From an uncultured Bacteroides sp. (lineage in GTDB: Bacteria > Bacteroidota > Bacteroidia > Bacteroidales > Bacteroidaceae): a stretch of DNA of 64,000 nucleotides. The notes under the pieces were generated by a model that saw only the letters and a list, made by a program, of their open reading frames with translations, had not been told where the DNA came from and searched no databases. This document shows, piece by piece, positions 26,611 through 35,592 of the stretch (the first letter of the stretch is position 1; each line of letters starts with the position of its first letter). The position numbers and the translations under genes are program-made. Location: assembly GCA_949289295.1 (NCBI GenBank), contig CASENM010000051.1, positions 1 to 64,000 of the forward strand, written 5' to 3'.

Positions 26611-28628
26611 TCTATATAGTCCATTAAATCCAACACATCCCCGTCGATTTCCATTATCTCTTTCAACTCAGGTTTCATAGACAAGGCTCTACGCATACGG
26701 GTAATAGCTTCTCCCACATTGTTCAGACGGTTTGCCGCGATAGCTCTCACATATTCCGCTTCGGCCGAAGAGTCATCCAGACGCTCCAGACACTGCCATG
26801 CTTCTTCGTTCTTCTTCAGACACAACAGAAGAATGGCTTTGTTCAGACTGTCATGATGGCCGAAATACTCGTATGCCTGAGCGTAACGTCCGTTCATGGC
26901 ATCAGTAATGGCCTTCACGGCTTCTGTCTTCTCCACTTCCGGAAGAGATTCGGCCAGAGAGTTGGCGCGTTCAAAGTCGCGTGTCTGCAGCAAAGCCACA
27001 GTCTGGTTCACCTTCACCTCTATCGGAGCTTCATGAGTCAGGAACGGAGACAAGACAGTAGTATCTGCCCGATGTTCACGGTTCAACAGTGCAGAGAGAT
27101 TGTTGGCCGCAATCAGCAAATCAGGATGATAACGAAGAGCCTCCCTCATCAACCGTTCTTTTTCGGCGGCCGGCTTGTCCCAATTTCCGCGGATATATCT
27201 CCAGAACTCGCTGGCTGTCAGCTCACCGGGATTCTTCTTGTACAATTCGGATATTTCCACAAAATTAAGCGTACGCATTTCGGTATACTCATAATTGTAT
27301 TCCACACGGCGGAATGAAGGCAGATAGCGGTCTCTGATTACCGGATAAGACTTCAGTCTCTTCGCGCCCCATGAAATTTCATCATGATTACCGCGGGCAC
27401 GTCGGATGAGCAAGCCCAGCTCGGCCGCTTCTTTTGTCAGACTGTCGCGCATCATCCGTGAATAGACAGAGTCCCACGGAACTACCACACCGTCGTATTC
27501 AATCTTCGCACGCTGCAGCGATTCTTTTGAAACGTCTTTCAAGATTGCGTCAACCGCACTCTTCACACGGCGTTTTGAAAGCCGGTCGTTCATCTTATAA
27601 GAACCTTCCGGCGACGTATAACCCTTGATGCTGAAGAAAGACAGGGCTTTCGTTGTATCTTTTTCGATGTCGTTCAGGATTTTCCGGAACTTTCTCAACT
27701 CGGTGCCGTTCCGGCCGTCACCTTCATAAATCTTGTATTCGCTCGGGCGGAAACGCAGATGCATCTCACCCTTCTCGTTGAATTTGAGCACCTGCTGTGC
27801 CGGAGCATACTCGTCGCCCAAATCAAAGGAAGCTGCATCGAAGTCAAAGAAACGCATCGGATAAACCACACCACGGGCAATCACGATTGTATCCTTGTAG
27901 TCATCGTCACAGAAAGTGTTGATTCTTATATACACTTCCGTCGCATAACGGTCATTGATGTCTTCCACTTCGCAAGAATCGACATACGCAATCATCTTGT
28001 TCGGGTCCAGACCGTCCACCACCTTGGCGTACTTGGAATAATGTTCCCGGTCTTTATCGTCTCCGCAGCTGTGTCCGCGCTTCACCAGAATATCATAGTT
28101 TTTCCCGTCGAACACCATCGGAGTAAAAGCGGTGCGCCTGTCTCTCGAATAATTCACCAGATAAGGCTGTACAATCAGACGCGAATCCTTATGGAAACGT
28201 CCTGACGGCACCTTATAGCGGGTCTTCAGCAAAAGCTGGTTTTTCACCACTTCCAGTTCGGAAGGTTCAAACACAAACTTCATGTTCTTGTCAATCATAG
28301 AAGTGACAGTCACTTCCGGCAGAGCGATGTCCGAATCCAGAATCTCAATCTCCAGTTCGTTACGCCCGTCAATCTCCACTTCCTTATCCTCATATCCGAT
28401 ACAGGTTACCAGAATCGTTCCCTTATCGGGGGCCAGCATGGAGAATTTTCCGTCAACGTCTGTAATTTTCTGAACGTCCGAACCTTTAAGCAACACGGAA
28501 GCGCCGATGACCGGCTGGCCTTTCACATCGACCACAACTCCGTTGAGCTTCACGTTTTCCGCGCCTGCCGTCCACACATTCAGCTGCAGAAGCACAACAG
28601 CCAACGCAAATATTATTCTAAATCTCAT
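26607..28628 (-). CDS. Carboxypeptidase-like / OmpA-like protein of fimbrial operon
   Basis: A 673-residue secreted protein (start MRFRIIFALAVV at 28628; a TTG start at 28646 would overlap the upstream stop). Domains: signal peptide to ~23; a carboxypeptidase-regulatory-like Ig domain (27-105: GQPVIGASVLLKG, VDGKFSML, VTCIGYED); a middle region of unknown fold; an OmpA-like segment (about 330-420: SIKGYTSPEGSYKMNDRLSKRR) that may bind peptidoglycan; and TPR-like helical repeats (about 480-660). This arrangement is typical of proteins downstream of Mfa-type fimbrial subunits. It probably anchors or assembles the fimbria at the outer membrane; inference. Confidence 0.8.
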   Translation of the reverse strand: MRFRIIFALAVVLLQLNVWTAGAENVKLNGVVVDVKGQPVIGASVLLKGSDVQKITDVDGKFSMLAPDKGTILVTCIGYEDKEVEIDGRNELEIEILDSDIALPEVTVTSMIDKNMKFVFEPSELEVVKNQLLLKTRYKVPSGRFHKDSRLIVQPYLVNYSRDRRTAFTPMVFDGKNYDILVKRGHSCGDDKDREHYSKYAKVVDGLDPNKMIAYVDSCEVEDINDRYATEVYIRINTFCDDDYKDTIVIARGVVYPMRFFDFDAASFDLGDEYAPAQQVLKFNEKGEMHLRFRPSEYKIYEGDGRNGTELRKFRKILNDIEKDTTKALSFFSIKGYTSPEGSYKMNDRLSKRRVKSAVDAILKDVSKESLQRAKIEYDGVVVPWDSVYSRMMRDSLTKEAAELGLLIRRARGNHDEISWGAKRLKSYPVIRDRYLPSFRRVEYNYEYTEMRTLNFVEISELYKKNPGELTASEFWRYIRGNWDKPAAEKERLMREALRYHPDLLIAANNLSALLNREHRADTTVLSPFLTHEAPIEVKVNQTVALLQTRDFERANSLAESLPEVEKTEAVKAITDAMNGRYAQAYEYFGHHDSLNKAILLLCLKKNEEAWQCLERLDDSSAEAEYVRAIAANRLNNVGEAITRMRRALSMKPELKEIMEIDGDVLDLMDYIE

Positions 28629-28638
28629 AACAGTATCA

Positions 28639-29550
28639 TTAATCAAAATCTACAATCGTATCATCACTCACTCCGTCCCATTCCGGATTGATCGTTATGC
28701 CTACCACTGGCTGCGATGTCAGACTGTTGTTGAAGTCAACTTCCACACCTACGGTCTGGTTCCTCAATACGGAAACCGTTTCGTTCAGTTTCCGGTGGAG
28801 AGCTACGATTTCTTCCCCGTCGTGTCCGGTCATGTATAATGTCAAAGTAATTTCTGAAACCGCGTCAGTGGCTGTGGGGAAAGCGAACATGCTCAGCAGT
28901 ACGTTCCTCTCTCCCGAACCGTCGGTCACCGCCTCTCCGGTACTCATTTCCGTCGTTCCCTGATAGGTGGTGTCCGGCAGACATACAGCTGAGACATTGT
29001 TGACTTCCACCTCGGCTCTGACGATGGTTTCCGGAAGCCGGTTCAGCTTCACTTCCACTTCACCCTTCGTCCGATACAGCTTTACGAAATCCGTATAGCC
29101 GCATTCGCAGTCGAGCGTAAACTGATAAAGCGACGCGAAACAGTCGTTGTCCACATTCTCCAGAAAGTCCAGTGATACAGATTGCCATGAATCCACATTC
29201 TCCTTCACACTACCGGCATTGGCGGTCAGAGCCACCGTATAGGTGCCGAAAGGCAGAACGCCCAGTGTCAGGTCGTAATGATCACCTGCTATCTCAGACC
29301 CGCTCACCAGACCCGACCCGCGGAATGCGCCGGTCTCGCTGTCAAACAGGTAATATTGCATATTGTCAATACAGGAAGCCATATTCTCCACCGAAGGAGC
29401 GTCCGGAGCCTGCTGGAAACGTTCAGCCGTCACTGACAGGATGACATTTCCTTTCCAACAATCGTCAAGGTTTTCATGCCAGCAACTGCTCAAGGACGTT
29501 GCCAGCATCAAAGCCATGCACGGCAGAAACAGTTTGTTATATCGTTTCAT
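28639..29550 (-). CDS. FimB/Mfa2-family fimbrial subunit (anchor)
   Basis: A 303-residue lipoprotein with signal ending SLSSC at residue 23, followed by the CWKGNVILSV pattern typical of FimB/Mfa2 subunits. In Porphyromonas gingivalis this family sits at the outer membrane and limits fimbrial length. Two beta-sandwich halves are suggested by YTVALTANAG and KGEVEVKLNRLPETIVRAEVEVNNVS. It lies 10 bases ahead of the OmpA-like gene start and 15 bases after the upstream accessory gene. Confidence 0.85.
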   Translation of the reverse strand: MKRYNKLFLPCMALMLATSLSSCWHENLDDCWKGNVILSVTAERFQQAPDAPSVENMASCIDNMQYYLFDSETGAFRGSGLVSGSEIAGDHYDLTLGVLPFGTYTVALTANAGSVKENVDSWQSVSLDFLENVDNDCFASLYQFTLDCECGYTDFVKLYRTKGEVEVKLNRLPETIVRAEVEVNNVSAVCLPDTTYQGTTEMSTGEAVTDGSGERNVLLSMFAFPTATDAVSEITLTLYMTGHDGEEIVALHRKLNETVSVLRNQTVGVEVDFNNSLTSQPVVGITINPEWDGVSDDTIVDFD

Positions 29551-29565
29551 TCGTCTTGATTTATG

Positions 29566-30690
29566 TTATCTCTTTATATTATATTCTATATACTCAAAGG
29601 GGACTTGGGGAAAATCCGACTCCCATTCTCCGGCAACGGATTTTATATCCTCATCTTCCACCGTATAGGTTAGTGTCTCTGATTCGCTTAATTTCAATAT
29701 CACATTGGTGATATACCCGCGCTTCACGCTTACAGGGACCTTAGCATTAACGGTGATGGAAGCAAACTGATGCACAATCTTGCTGATGTACAAAGTCACC
29801 GTACAGCCTTCACCCTCATCAACAGGAACAAAGACAGAAGTCGGATTCTCATCCATATAATCCGGCAAAAATCTGACCGAGGTAGCATTATTCCACTTAA
29901 AAGGCAATGTCACCGTACGGCTCACTTTCACCGATGACTTTCCGCCAAGATTTCCCATCAAATCCAGTCCCTGCGGTATACCCTCACTCTCCACACTACA
30001 CTCTATCGACGCCCTGTTCTGCATCGACAAAATGGTATGCTCTGACTCCAGAATCAATCGTATAGGAGCTGCATATCTTTCAGGTTCAAACAGAATCTTC
30101 TCGGTGTCGGTGTTCTGATTTCCGGACAAGCTTTGTGACTTCTTTACCTTAAAAGGCACTGCAGCATAATACAAATCGCGGACCGGCGTATTATACATGA
30201 AGTCATTCAAATCTCCGATAACAGATTCCGCCTTGCCTACAATGTTACCGGCTTTCAAAGTAGGAATGCGCACAGGACCGTTCAACATCAAGGTGGCCAC
30301 ATAGTCGCCCTCACGCAAAACTACGGATGTCTCCGTGAATCCGAAATCTTCCAAAGAAAGGGAGGTTCCGTTCTCCACAGACAAAGAATGAGACTCCAGC
30401 GTCGACAACACCTTTTCTACCTGAAACATATCATCTCCCAAATTACGGTAGATGACCAGCTCTCCGCAAACCAGCGAAAAATTGAAATAACCCGTGCCGT
30501 CCGCACGAGAAGTCATGGGTATATAGTCCGTCTCCGTATCCCACACCGCATCCTTCATCGCTACAGAAAAGTCCACTTCGGCCATTTCTTCCGATTCCGC
30601 CGGAGCTATCTCCTCCTGCTGGCAACCTACAGCGGCCAGCGTCCATACGAAGAGACATGCCCACTTGCTTATACATTTATTTATTGCCAT
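29566..30690 (-). CDS. Fimbrillin-like accessory lipoprotein 1
   Basis: A 374-residue lipoprotein; the signal ends AAVGC at residue 23. It is strand-rich and ends with VSVKRGYITNVILKLS, the common closing pattern of FimA/Mfa-type subunits. A RAD sequence near residue 62 could be a protease processing site, by analogy with FimA. Probably a minor or tip subunit. Which tip position it takes cannot be decided. Genes either side are within 40 bases. Confidence 0.7.
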   Translation of the reverse strand: MAINKCISKWACLFVWTLAAVGCQQEEIAPAESEEMAEVDFSVAMKDAVWDTETDYIPMTSRADGTGYFNFSLVCGELVIYRNLGDDMFQVEKVLSTLESHSLSVENGTSLSLEDFGFTETSVVLREGDYVATLMLNGPVRIPTLKAGNIVGKAESVIGDLNDFMYNTPVRDLYYAAVPFKVKKSQSLSGNQNTDTEKILFEPERYAAPIRLILESEHTILSMQNRASIECSVESEGIPQGLDLMGNLGGKSSVKVSRTVTLPFKWNNATSVRFLPDYMDENPTSVFVPVDEGEGCTVTLYISKIVHQFASITVNAKVPVSVKRGYITNVILKLSESETLTYTVEDEDIKSVAGEWESDFPQVPFEYIEYNIKR

Positions 30691-30728
30691 AGTTCAATTC
30701 TTATTAAATTATACATCACCTCCGCCGG

Positions 30729-31901
30729 CTACTTCCATGACGGGTCAATCAATACCGAATCCCAACTCTTCTGCATATCAATAATACGGTTCAACTCTAT
30801 CTTCACTTTCGTTACTGTGTAATTGTTCGACAAAACAGTCAAATACCGGTTCTCCTGCGGCAAAATCAGAGAGATGGAAGATTCGGCCGGATCCCCGCCT
30901 TCTTCAAGGTTGACCGGATAGGTGTCATAATAATGGAAAGTCAGTGTCAGATTCAGCTTCTTGTCCTCTTCAGCGGTCTGTACATCATACGAATGAGTGG
31001 CCAGAAGATAAGGGCCATAGAAACGGGTAGTCCCCACAGGTATGCCGTTGCCGTTGTCACCGGTTCCGATTACAAGCGTTCCGCTCAGGCCGTGAGCATT
31101 GTCGGCAGCCTTGTCGGGATTCACCTTGTAGCCGTTGTCCAAATAGCCGGACAAGTCATACGTGTAGCGGTCCGTATCCTCTGAGGCAATAATCTGCTTC
31201 ATGTCCCAGCTTAGTTCTTTTGTATAATGCTCCACCTCCACCTCTATCCGGCAGACACGGTCGAGAGTAGAGCTATACCCCTCATCCAACGCCAACGTAG
31301 ACAAACCACTGTAACGTCCGAAATCGAAGACCAGTTCGCCCACCGCACGGGTAAATGTAACCGGCACCTCACCGTCAACAATCGCATCTTCCGTAATGTT
31401 GCCCACACCGACGTAATTATGGCGGCTGAGCGGATAAGGACGACCTTCGCCATTGTACGTACGGCGTACCTTCAAGTCGGCCAATGTAGACTGGGACTGC
31501 ACATCCTTCTCGTCATAAGAAAACTCTATTTCCGGCTGTTTTCCCGAAGTGGCCACCGTCACGAGCTTGTAATAATATTCTTCCAGATTCTTGTTGGTCA
31601 GCCCGACCACGTAGTTCCGGAACTCGTCATAAGTCAGCCACTCAGCAGTGGAGCCGCGATATTGGAATTTTTCCGAAGAAATATCCTTGATGTCGGTGTA
31701 AGAACCTTTTTCAGCCCTGAAATAATATACTTTATATTTCAGAGAATCAGCCGGAGATGTCTGCCCGTCCTCTTCGGGGAAAAGCATACTTACCGCCGCA
31801 GCACGCCCCTCAGACACCGGGTCGGGAGGCAAAGTCTCCTGACTGCACCCGGCCAGCACACACGCAAGCGATACGGCCATGCATAAATTCAGTTTCTTCA
31901 T
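30729..31901 (-). CDS. Fimbrillin-like accessory lipoprotein 2
   Basis: About 390 residues from Met at 31901 (MKKLNLCMAVSLACVLAGC, lipobox Cys ~19); a Met at 31910 is an alternative. Segments such as VTFTRAVGELVFDFGRYSG resemble the mid-strand of fimbrillin N-terminal domains. C-terminal region VLSNNYTVTKVKIELNRII resembles the last donor strands. Probably a minor fimbrial subunit. The upstream gene ends 3 bases before the outer Met, so coupling is likely. Confidence 0.7.
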   Translation of the reverse strand: MKKLNLCMAVSLACVLAGCSQETLPPDPVSEGRAAAVSMLFPEEDGQTSPADSLKYKVYYFRAEKGSYTDIKDISSEKFQYRGSTAEWLTYDEFRNYVVGLTNKNLEEYYYKLVTVATSGKQPEIEFSYDEKDVQSQSTLADLKVRRTYNGEGRPYPLSRHNYVGVGNITEDAIVDGEVPVTFTRAVGELVFDFGRYSGLSTLALDEGYSSTLDRVCRIEVEVEHYTKELSWDMKQIIASEDTDRYTYDLSGYLDNGYKVNPDKAADNAHGLSGTLVIGTGDNGNGIPVGTTRFYGPYLLATHSYDVQTAEEDKKLNLTLTFHYYDTYPVNLEEGGDPAESSISLILPQENRYLTVLSNNYTVTKVKIELNRIIDMQKSWDSVLIDPSWK

Positions 31902-31913
31902 AGCTTCCATTTT

Positions 31914-32969
31914 TTAATACCAAAAACCCTCATCTCCTTTTCCCGTATTGCCCAATTCTTCGCCGGAAAAATCTTCGATCTTCAGCACCAGATAGTCACT
32001 GGTTACCCACACCAACAAAATATTGGCTTTGTTTTCCGTCAGATTGAGATCGACGGAGCGGTTCACCTTATGCCCGTTTTCAAATTCCACAGTCAGATTG
32101 ACACTCGCTCCTTCAACAGGGAAGAAATGATATTTCTTAATTTTTCCGGTGACATTGTCATCCGTAATCATAAACTTTTCAGGGGCATTTACAAACTCCT
32201 TACGATAGTCACCATACCTGAAATCGCTGAAATCGACCGATGCGGTTTTCAGACTGAAGTCATCGGGTGAACCGGACACTCCGTCAAGTGTGTACGACGT
32301 ATTCATGCCTTTCATATCCAACTGTACGCCGCTGATTCCTTCAAGCGGGTTCCCCTCTGCCGGCACATGACCCTCCCCGTCTTCGCATTTCACAAAAATC
32401 AGGTCAAACCGCCCCTGCACATGCTTCAGTGTAGCCGAAAAGTTCTTCACATCGGTAGCTTCTGTCAGATAACAAGGGACAGTGCGGTTTTCATTCAGAT
32501 ACAGTGCCTCTTCGCAGTCTGCCGGCTGACCGGACACCTCGGGATGACGGATGACATAATCGCCCAGCGTTGACTCCGTGCCCTTAATGTCCAGATAGCA
32601 TTTCCCCTCCGCATTTTCGCTGTCAGACAAAGACAAGCCTTTTGCAAACACGAAATAATAAGTTCCCACTTCCACCGTACAACCCATAGTGAACTCTCTG
32701 TCACTCTTCTTCGACCATCTTGTTTCAAGGTCCTCCAGATAGCTCAGTGTTTCACTGTCCGAATTGTCCTGCCTGAATATCAGCGCAGACAGGCCGTCTT
32801 CGCCGGGAGAATAGACCGGTGCCGAATTATCTTGGGGAACGGAGGTGGAAAAGGACACATTGACCGACTGCCGCTGCGGAGTGACATTATCACTTTCCTT
32901 GCAGGAATAGCCCAGACTTGCCGCCGATAGAAGCATGACGAGGCATTTTATTTTATTATTGTTTTGCAT
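31914..32969 (-). CDS. Fimbrillin-like accessory lipoprotein 3
   Basis: A 351-residue lipoprotein from Met at 32969, chosen because GGAGGAAAG lies just before it; that is an unusually strong Shine-Dalgarno for this phylum. The open frame reaches 20 codons further to 33029. Lipobox GYSC at about residue 23. Strand-rich, with SATLKHVQGRFDLIFVK in the position of the conserved R-x-x-x-x-D/E-x strand of fimbrillins. Directly downstream of the hairpin at 33031-33082. Likely a minor subunit. Confidence 0.7.
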   Translation of the reverse strand: MQNNNKIKCLVMLLSAASLGYSCKESDNVTPQRQSVNVSFSTSVPQDNSAPVYSPGEDGLSALIFRQDNSDSETLSYLEDLETRWSKKSDREFTMGCTVEVGTYYFVFAKGLSLSDSENAEGKCYLDIKGTESTLGDYVIRHPEVSGQPADCEEALYLNENRTVPCYLTEATDVKNFSATLKHVQGRFDLIFVKCEDGEGHVPAEGNPLEGISGVQLDMKGMNTSYTLDGVSGSPDDFSLKTASVDFSDFRYGDYRKEFVNAPEKFMITDDNVTGKIKKYHFFPVEGASVNLTVEFENGHKVNRSVDLNLTENKANILLVWVTSDYLVLKIEDFSGEELGNTGKGDEGFWY

Positions 32970-33030
32970 GTTCTTTCCTCCATATAAAGACCGCAGGATG
33001 AAGCACCCACAAAATAACCGCAGCGCCATA

Positions 33031-33082
33031 CAGACATCCCGCTTCAGCTCTGCCAGAAACCAGACCCAAGCGGGAATGTCTG
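33031..33082 (-). terminator. Hairpin after major fimbrillin gene (attenuator)
   Basis: CAGACATCCCGCTT (33031-33044) pairs with AAGCGGGAATGTCTG (33068-33082) with one bulged A, loop 23 bases. No long U-run follows. It lies between the major subunit gene and the accessory genes and probably lowers read-through or protects the 3' end of the major transcript. Confidence 0.65.
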
Positions 33083-33123
33083 CATAACCCTGCGGCGATA
33101 TGAGATTTTATCCCCGAATATAA

Positions 33124-34302
33124 TTAAATGTCAACATTTGTACTCAAGTCCACTCCATTCCATTGAGTCTCAATAGTGATGTTATACTTGATGCTCGGAG
33201 TGAATACATTTTCATCGTCATCCGGATCCGGTGAATCAGGATCGTCCGGATCGACAGTCATAGATGCTCTGTAGTTGAATGAAACCACTGTCACCACATT
33301 CTTCTGTGCCGGAACTTTCTCTACGACCAGCTTTCTTGTCTGGTTTCCAGCCGACAAGGTCACGTTAAGATCCAGCTTGTTGGCTTCATCACCGTTGGCA
33401 AAAGGCAGGATGTAGGCGCCACGGTAGTAAGCGGCACCGTTCATGATACGTTCCGCCGGCACATTGTCCATCAACAGTCTGTCGCCTTCCTTTTCCGGGA
33501 AGTCTGTAACATCACCGTTTCCGAACGTAATGTTATCTGTACCCTGAGTAGCAAAAGTCAGCACATCTCCAGCCAAAGCCACTGCTGTGCTTCCCCAAGT
33601 CCACTGGGGGACAGACTTTGCCTCTGTCGTGATGCCGGTGAAAGCATCCTTGTCGCCCAATATGGTCTTGTCGCCCTCATATCCCTGTTCGTTGTCATCA
33701 GTCGCGTTAAGCTTGCGGAAACGGAAGTCGATACGTGAGTTCACGCGGTCGAGTGTAATAGGAACAACCACTTCCGAATTTTCCTGTGCGGCAACCAAGT
33801 CCACATCTTCCATATCGCTTTCTTTTGAAGCGAAGACTTCATTGACATCCAGGCTTCCCGTACCCGTACGCTTGATCAGAATCTGCGACAGAATATCATT
33901 CCATGCTGCAGCCACATCATCACCCGGATATTCCAGTTCCAAATCACCGCCCACATTATAGAAAGCCACAAATCTGTAGACACCGATTTCCAGCTTGAAT
34001 TGTGGGTCTTTCCAGGAAAGCGTATTATCGTCTTCAGCCGCAATATCAGTGGAAGTCTTCTTCACGAACTGATAATTTTCGCCCACCTTCTTATAAGCCA
34101 GCACGGTCAGCTTGTTCGCCTCGCCCAGATTTGCGGCCGAACGTGTAGAAACGTCTGTCTTGCCGTTCAGTTCAGCGACAAAAGACACGCTCACTCCGTC
34201 TCCCTGGGCTTCTCCGCCCTTAATCTCTTCGTTGGAACAGCCGCCCAACACAAACAGCAGCAATGACATGTATGCTGCCAGTAAAACCTTCAAATTTCTC
34301 AT
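33124..34302 (-). CDS. Major fimbrial subunit, Mfa1/FimA-like
   Basis: A 392-residue lipoprotein precursor: signal ends VLGGC at residue 22. Position 54 has Arg in VSTRSAANLG, right before a strand NKLTVLAYKK; this matches the site where FimA/Mfa1 precursors are cut after Arg so the next strand can take part in polymer assembly (known for P. gingivalis; inferred here). The mid-protein VNSRIDFRFRKLN and the last strands IKYNITIETQWNG fit Mfa1. An Asp/Pro run (DPDDPDSPDPDDDE) near residue 355 is an acidic loop. It is first in a seven-gene operon, with 488 bases upstream and no canonical promoter seen. Confidence 0.85.
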   Translation of the reverse strand: MRNLKVLLAAYMSLLLFVLGGCSNEEIKGGEAQGDGVSVSFVAELNGKTDVSTRSAANLGEANKLTVLAYKKVGENYQFVKKTSTDIAAEDDNTLSWKDPQFKLEIGVYRFVAFYNVGGDLELEYPGDDVAAAWNDILSQILIKRTGTGSLDVNEVFASKESDMEDVDLVAAQENSEVVVPITLDRVNSRIDFRFRKLNATDDNEQGYEGDKTILGDKDAFTGITTEAKSVPQWTWGSTAVALAGDVLTFATQGTDNITFGNGDVTDFPEKEGDRLLMDNVPAERIMNGAAYYRGAYILPFANGDEANKLDLNVTLSAGNQTRKLVVEKVPAQKNVVTVVSFNYRASMTVDPDDPDSPDPDDDENVFTPSIKYNITIETQWNGVDLSTNVDI

Positions 34303-34614
34303 ACCAATTCAGTATTAATTTAACATTAGAAAATTTTGTCTATTTCATTTCTTTTGCATTGCCTTGTCTTATTCCACACGCTTGTCGTTCCGTAAAAAAA
34401 CGAATACATGCGCGCGCTTCTTTTCCGCTAAGATATGAATCTTTTGCACATAGAAGTACTTTCCCGGTAATATATAAACATATTTTCAATCTTGAACACA
34501 ATTATTCACACTGTGACATTATTATATTATAATATTAGCTGTCTAATCATAAATTTTGCGCAATTACGGATACGGGAACAAATTGACAATCGCCCCGCAG
34601 AAACGGCCCATAAG

Positions 34615-34674
34615 AAAACGCTTCGGCGTTTTGTCCAAAACGTCTCGGCGTTTGAGGTAAAACGCCGAAGCGTT
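34615..34674. repeat. TTCG-loop hairpin array, copy 3
   Basis: AAAACGC-TTCG-GCGTTTT (34615-34632), AAACGT-CTCG-GCGTTT (~34637-34652) and AAAACGC-CGAA-GCGTT (34659-34674). It has the same three-unit layout as 1384-1445, but here lies between divergent genes, so it cannot be a plain 3' terminator for either. Confidence 0.8.
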
Positions 34675-34754
34675 CCGGCCGGAAGCAAGAATAAAGTTCC
34701 GAAAAAAAGATATAAAAAACAGAACCGAAAGTTCCGGGATTGTCGAAATTATTA

Positions 34755-34762
34755 TACCTTTG
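34755..34762 (+). promoter_or_regulatory. -7 box for lipoprotein/helicase operon
   Basis: TACCTTTG, 29 bases before the start at 34791. No clear -33 element at proper distance. Confidence 0.5.
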
Positions 34763-34790
34763 GAAAATGACAATTAGAAAACCAAACACA

Positions 34791-35582
34791 ATGAAGACTA
34801 CGAACACCTTTCTGCTTGCCGCACTCACTGCAGCGGCAGGCATCCTCATCCCGTCGTGCGGAAGCGACGACTACCAGCCCATCCGCCTGATTGAAGCAGA
34901 AAACCATACAGAACTTGTCAGCCATACCCTCACACTGGACGTGTTCGGCGAAGGGGAGAAATATCTTATCCGCGGAGGCGACGGAAACTACACGATTTCG
35001 GTGACCCGCCCCCAGGTGCTCGATTTCCGCTATGACGGCGACACGCTGGTTCTGCTGCCCGCAAGCATCGGTACGGCCGAATCGACCATAGCCGACCGCT
35101 CGGGAAACAGCTGTGTGCTGAACGTGGAGGTGGCGGCTCCTACGGAAGTGCTCACCGTGACCGGCATCAGAGCTGACGCCAAAGGCGACAAGCTGACCCA
35201 GGAGGAAACCCGCGAGCTGGAAAGCAGAATCGTGGAAGACAGTCCGGCCGTCCCGGAAGGACGCTTCGAACTGACGTTTGCCGACAAGGCACATACTTCG
35301 GGTTCCATAAAAATCTATCCGGAAGCCGGCAGCACCCCCCGGGTGGGTATCTTTTCGAGGACACGCAAATATGACGAGAACACGGGCGACAGCTACATCT
35401 GCCTGGAAGCGCAGATGGCGGGAAGCACGCAAACGACTTATACATTCAGGGTGACTGCAGCCGGCACGGAAGGGCCGGAGGAAAAATATCTGTTCACCGA
35501 AGACGTGACCGACCAGTATGCGGGCACCTATCCCGCACTGGCCGAAGCGCAACGGATTTATCTGCTGGAGGTAGAACCTTAA
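34791..35582 (+). CDS. Lipoprotein of unknown function
   Basis: A 263-residue lipoprotein from Met at 34791 (MKTTNTFLLAALTAAAGI, lipobox IPSC ~25). Mature part is strand-rich, with an N-terminal repeat-like segment GGDGNYTISVTRPQVLDFRYDGDTLVLLPASIGTAE that resembles bacterial Ig-like or BACON-type domains; not certain. No enzyme motif. The nuclease-helicase gene starts 10 bases downstream, a surprising pairing of an envelope protein with a nucleic acid enzyme. The start at 34740 was rejected because the promoter lies after it. Confidence 0.65.
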   Translation: MKTTNTFLLAALTAAAGILIPSCGSDDYQPIRLIEAENHTELVSHTLTLDVFGEGEKYLIRGGDGNYTISVTRPQVLDFRYDGDTLVLLPASIGTAESTIADRSGNSCVLNVEVAAPTEVLTVTGIRADAKGDKLTQEETRELESRIVEDSPAVPEGRFELTFADKAHTSGSIKIYPEAGSTPRVGIFSRTRKYDENTGDSYICLEAQMAGSTQTTYTFRVTAAGTEGPEEKYLFTEDVTDQYAGTYPALAEAQRIYLLEVEP

Positions 35583-35592
35583 ACATCGCACA

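Larger units (their letters stand above)
34303..34790. other. Divergent intergenic region of fimbrial operon and lipoprotein operon
   Basis: 488 bases of AT-rich sequence between two divergent operons. It contains the TTCG hairpin array (34615-34674) and a -7 box for the plus-strand genes (34755-34762). I saw no TAnnTTTG box for the fimbrial operon and no flanking inverted repeats that would suggest an invertible promoter. Confidence 0.5.

Noticed and set aside
34303..34790. Invertible fimbrial promoter
   Set aside because: No inverted repeats flanking a TAnnTTTG box were found; the only inverted repeats are the TTCG hairpins, which are too close together and occur elsewhere.
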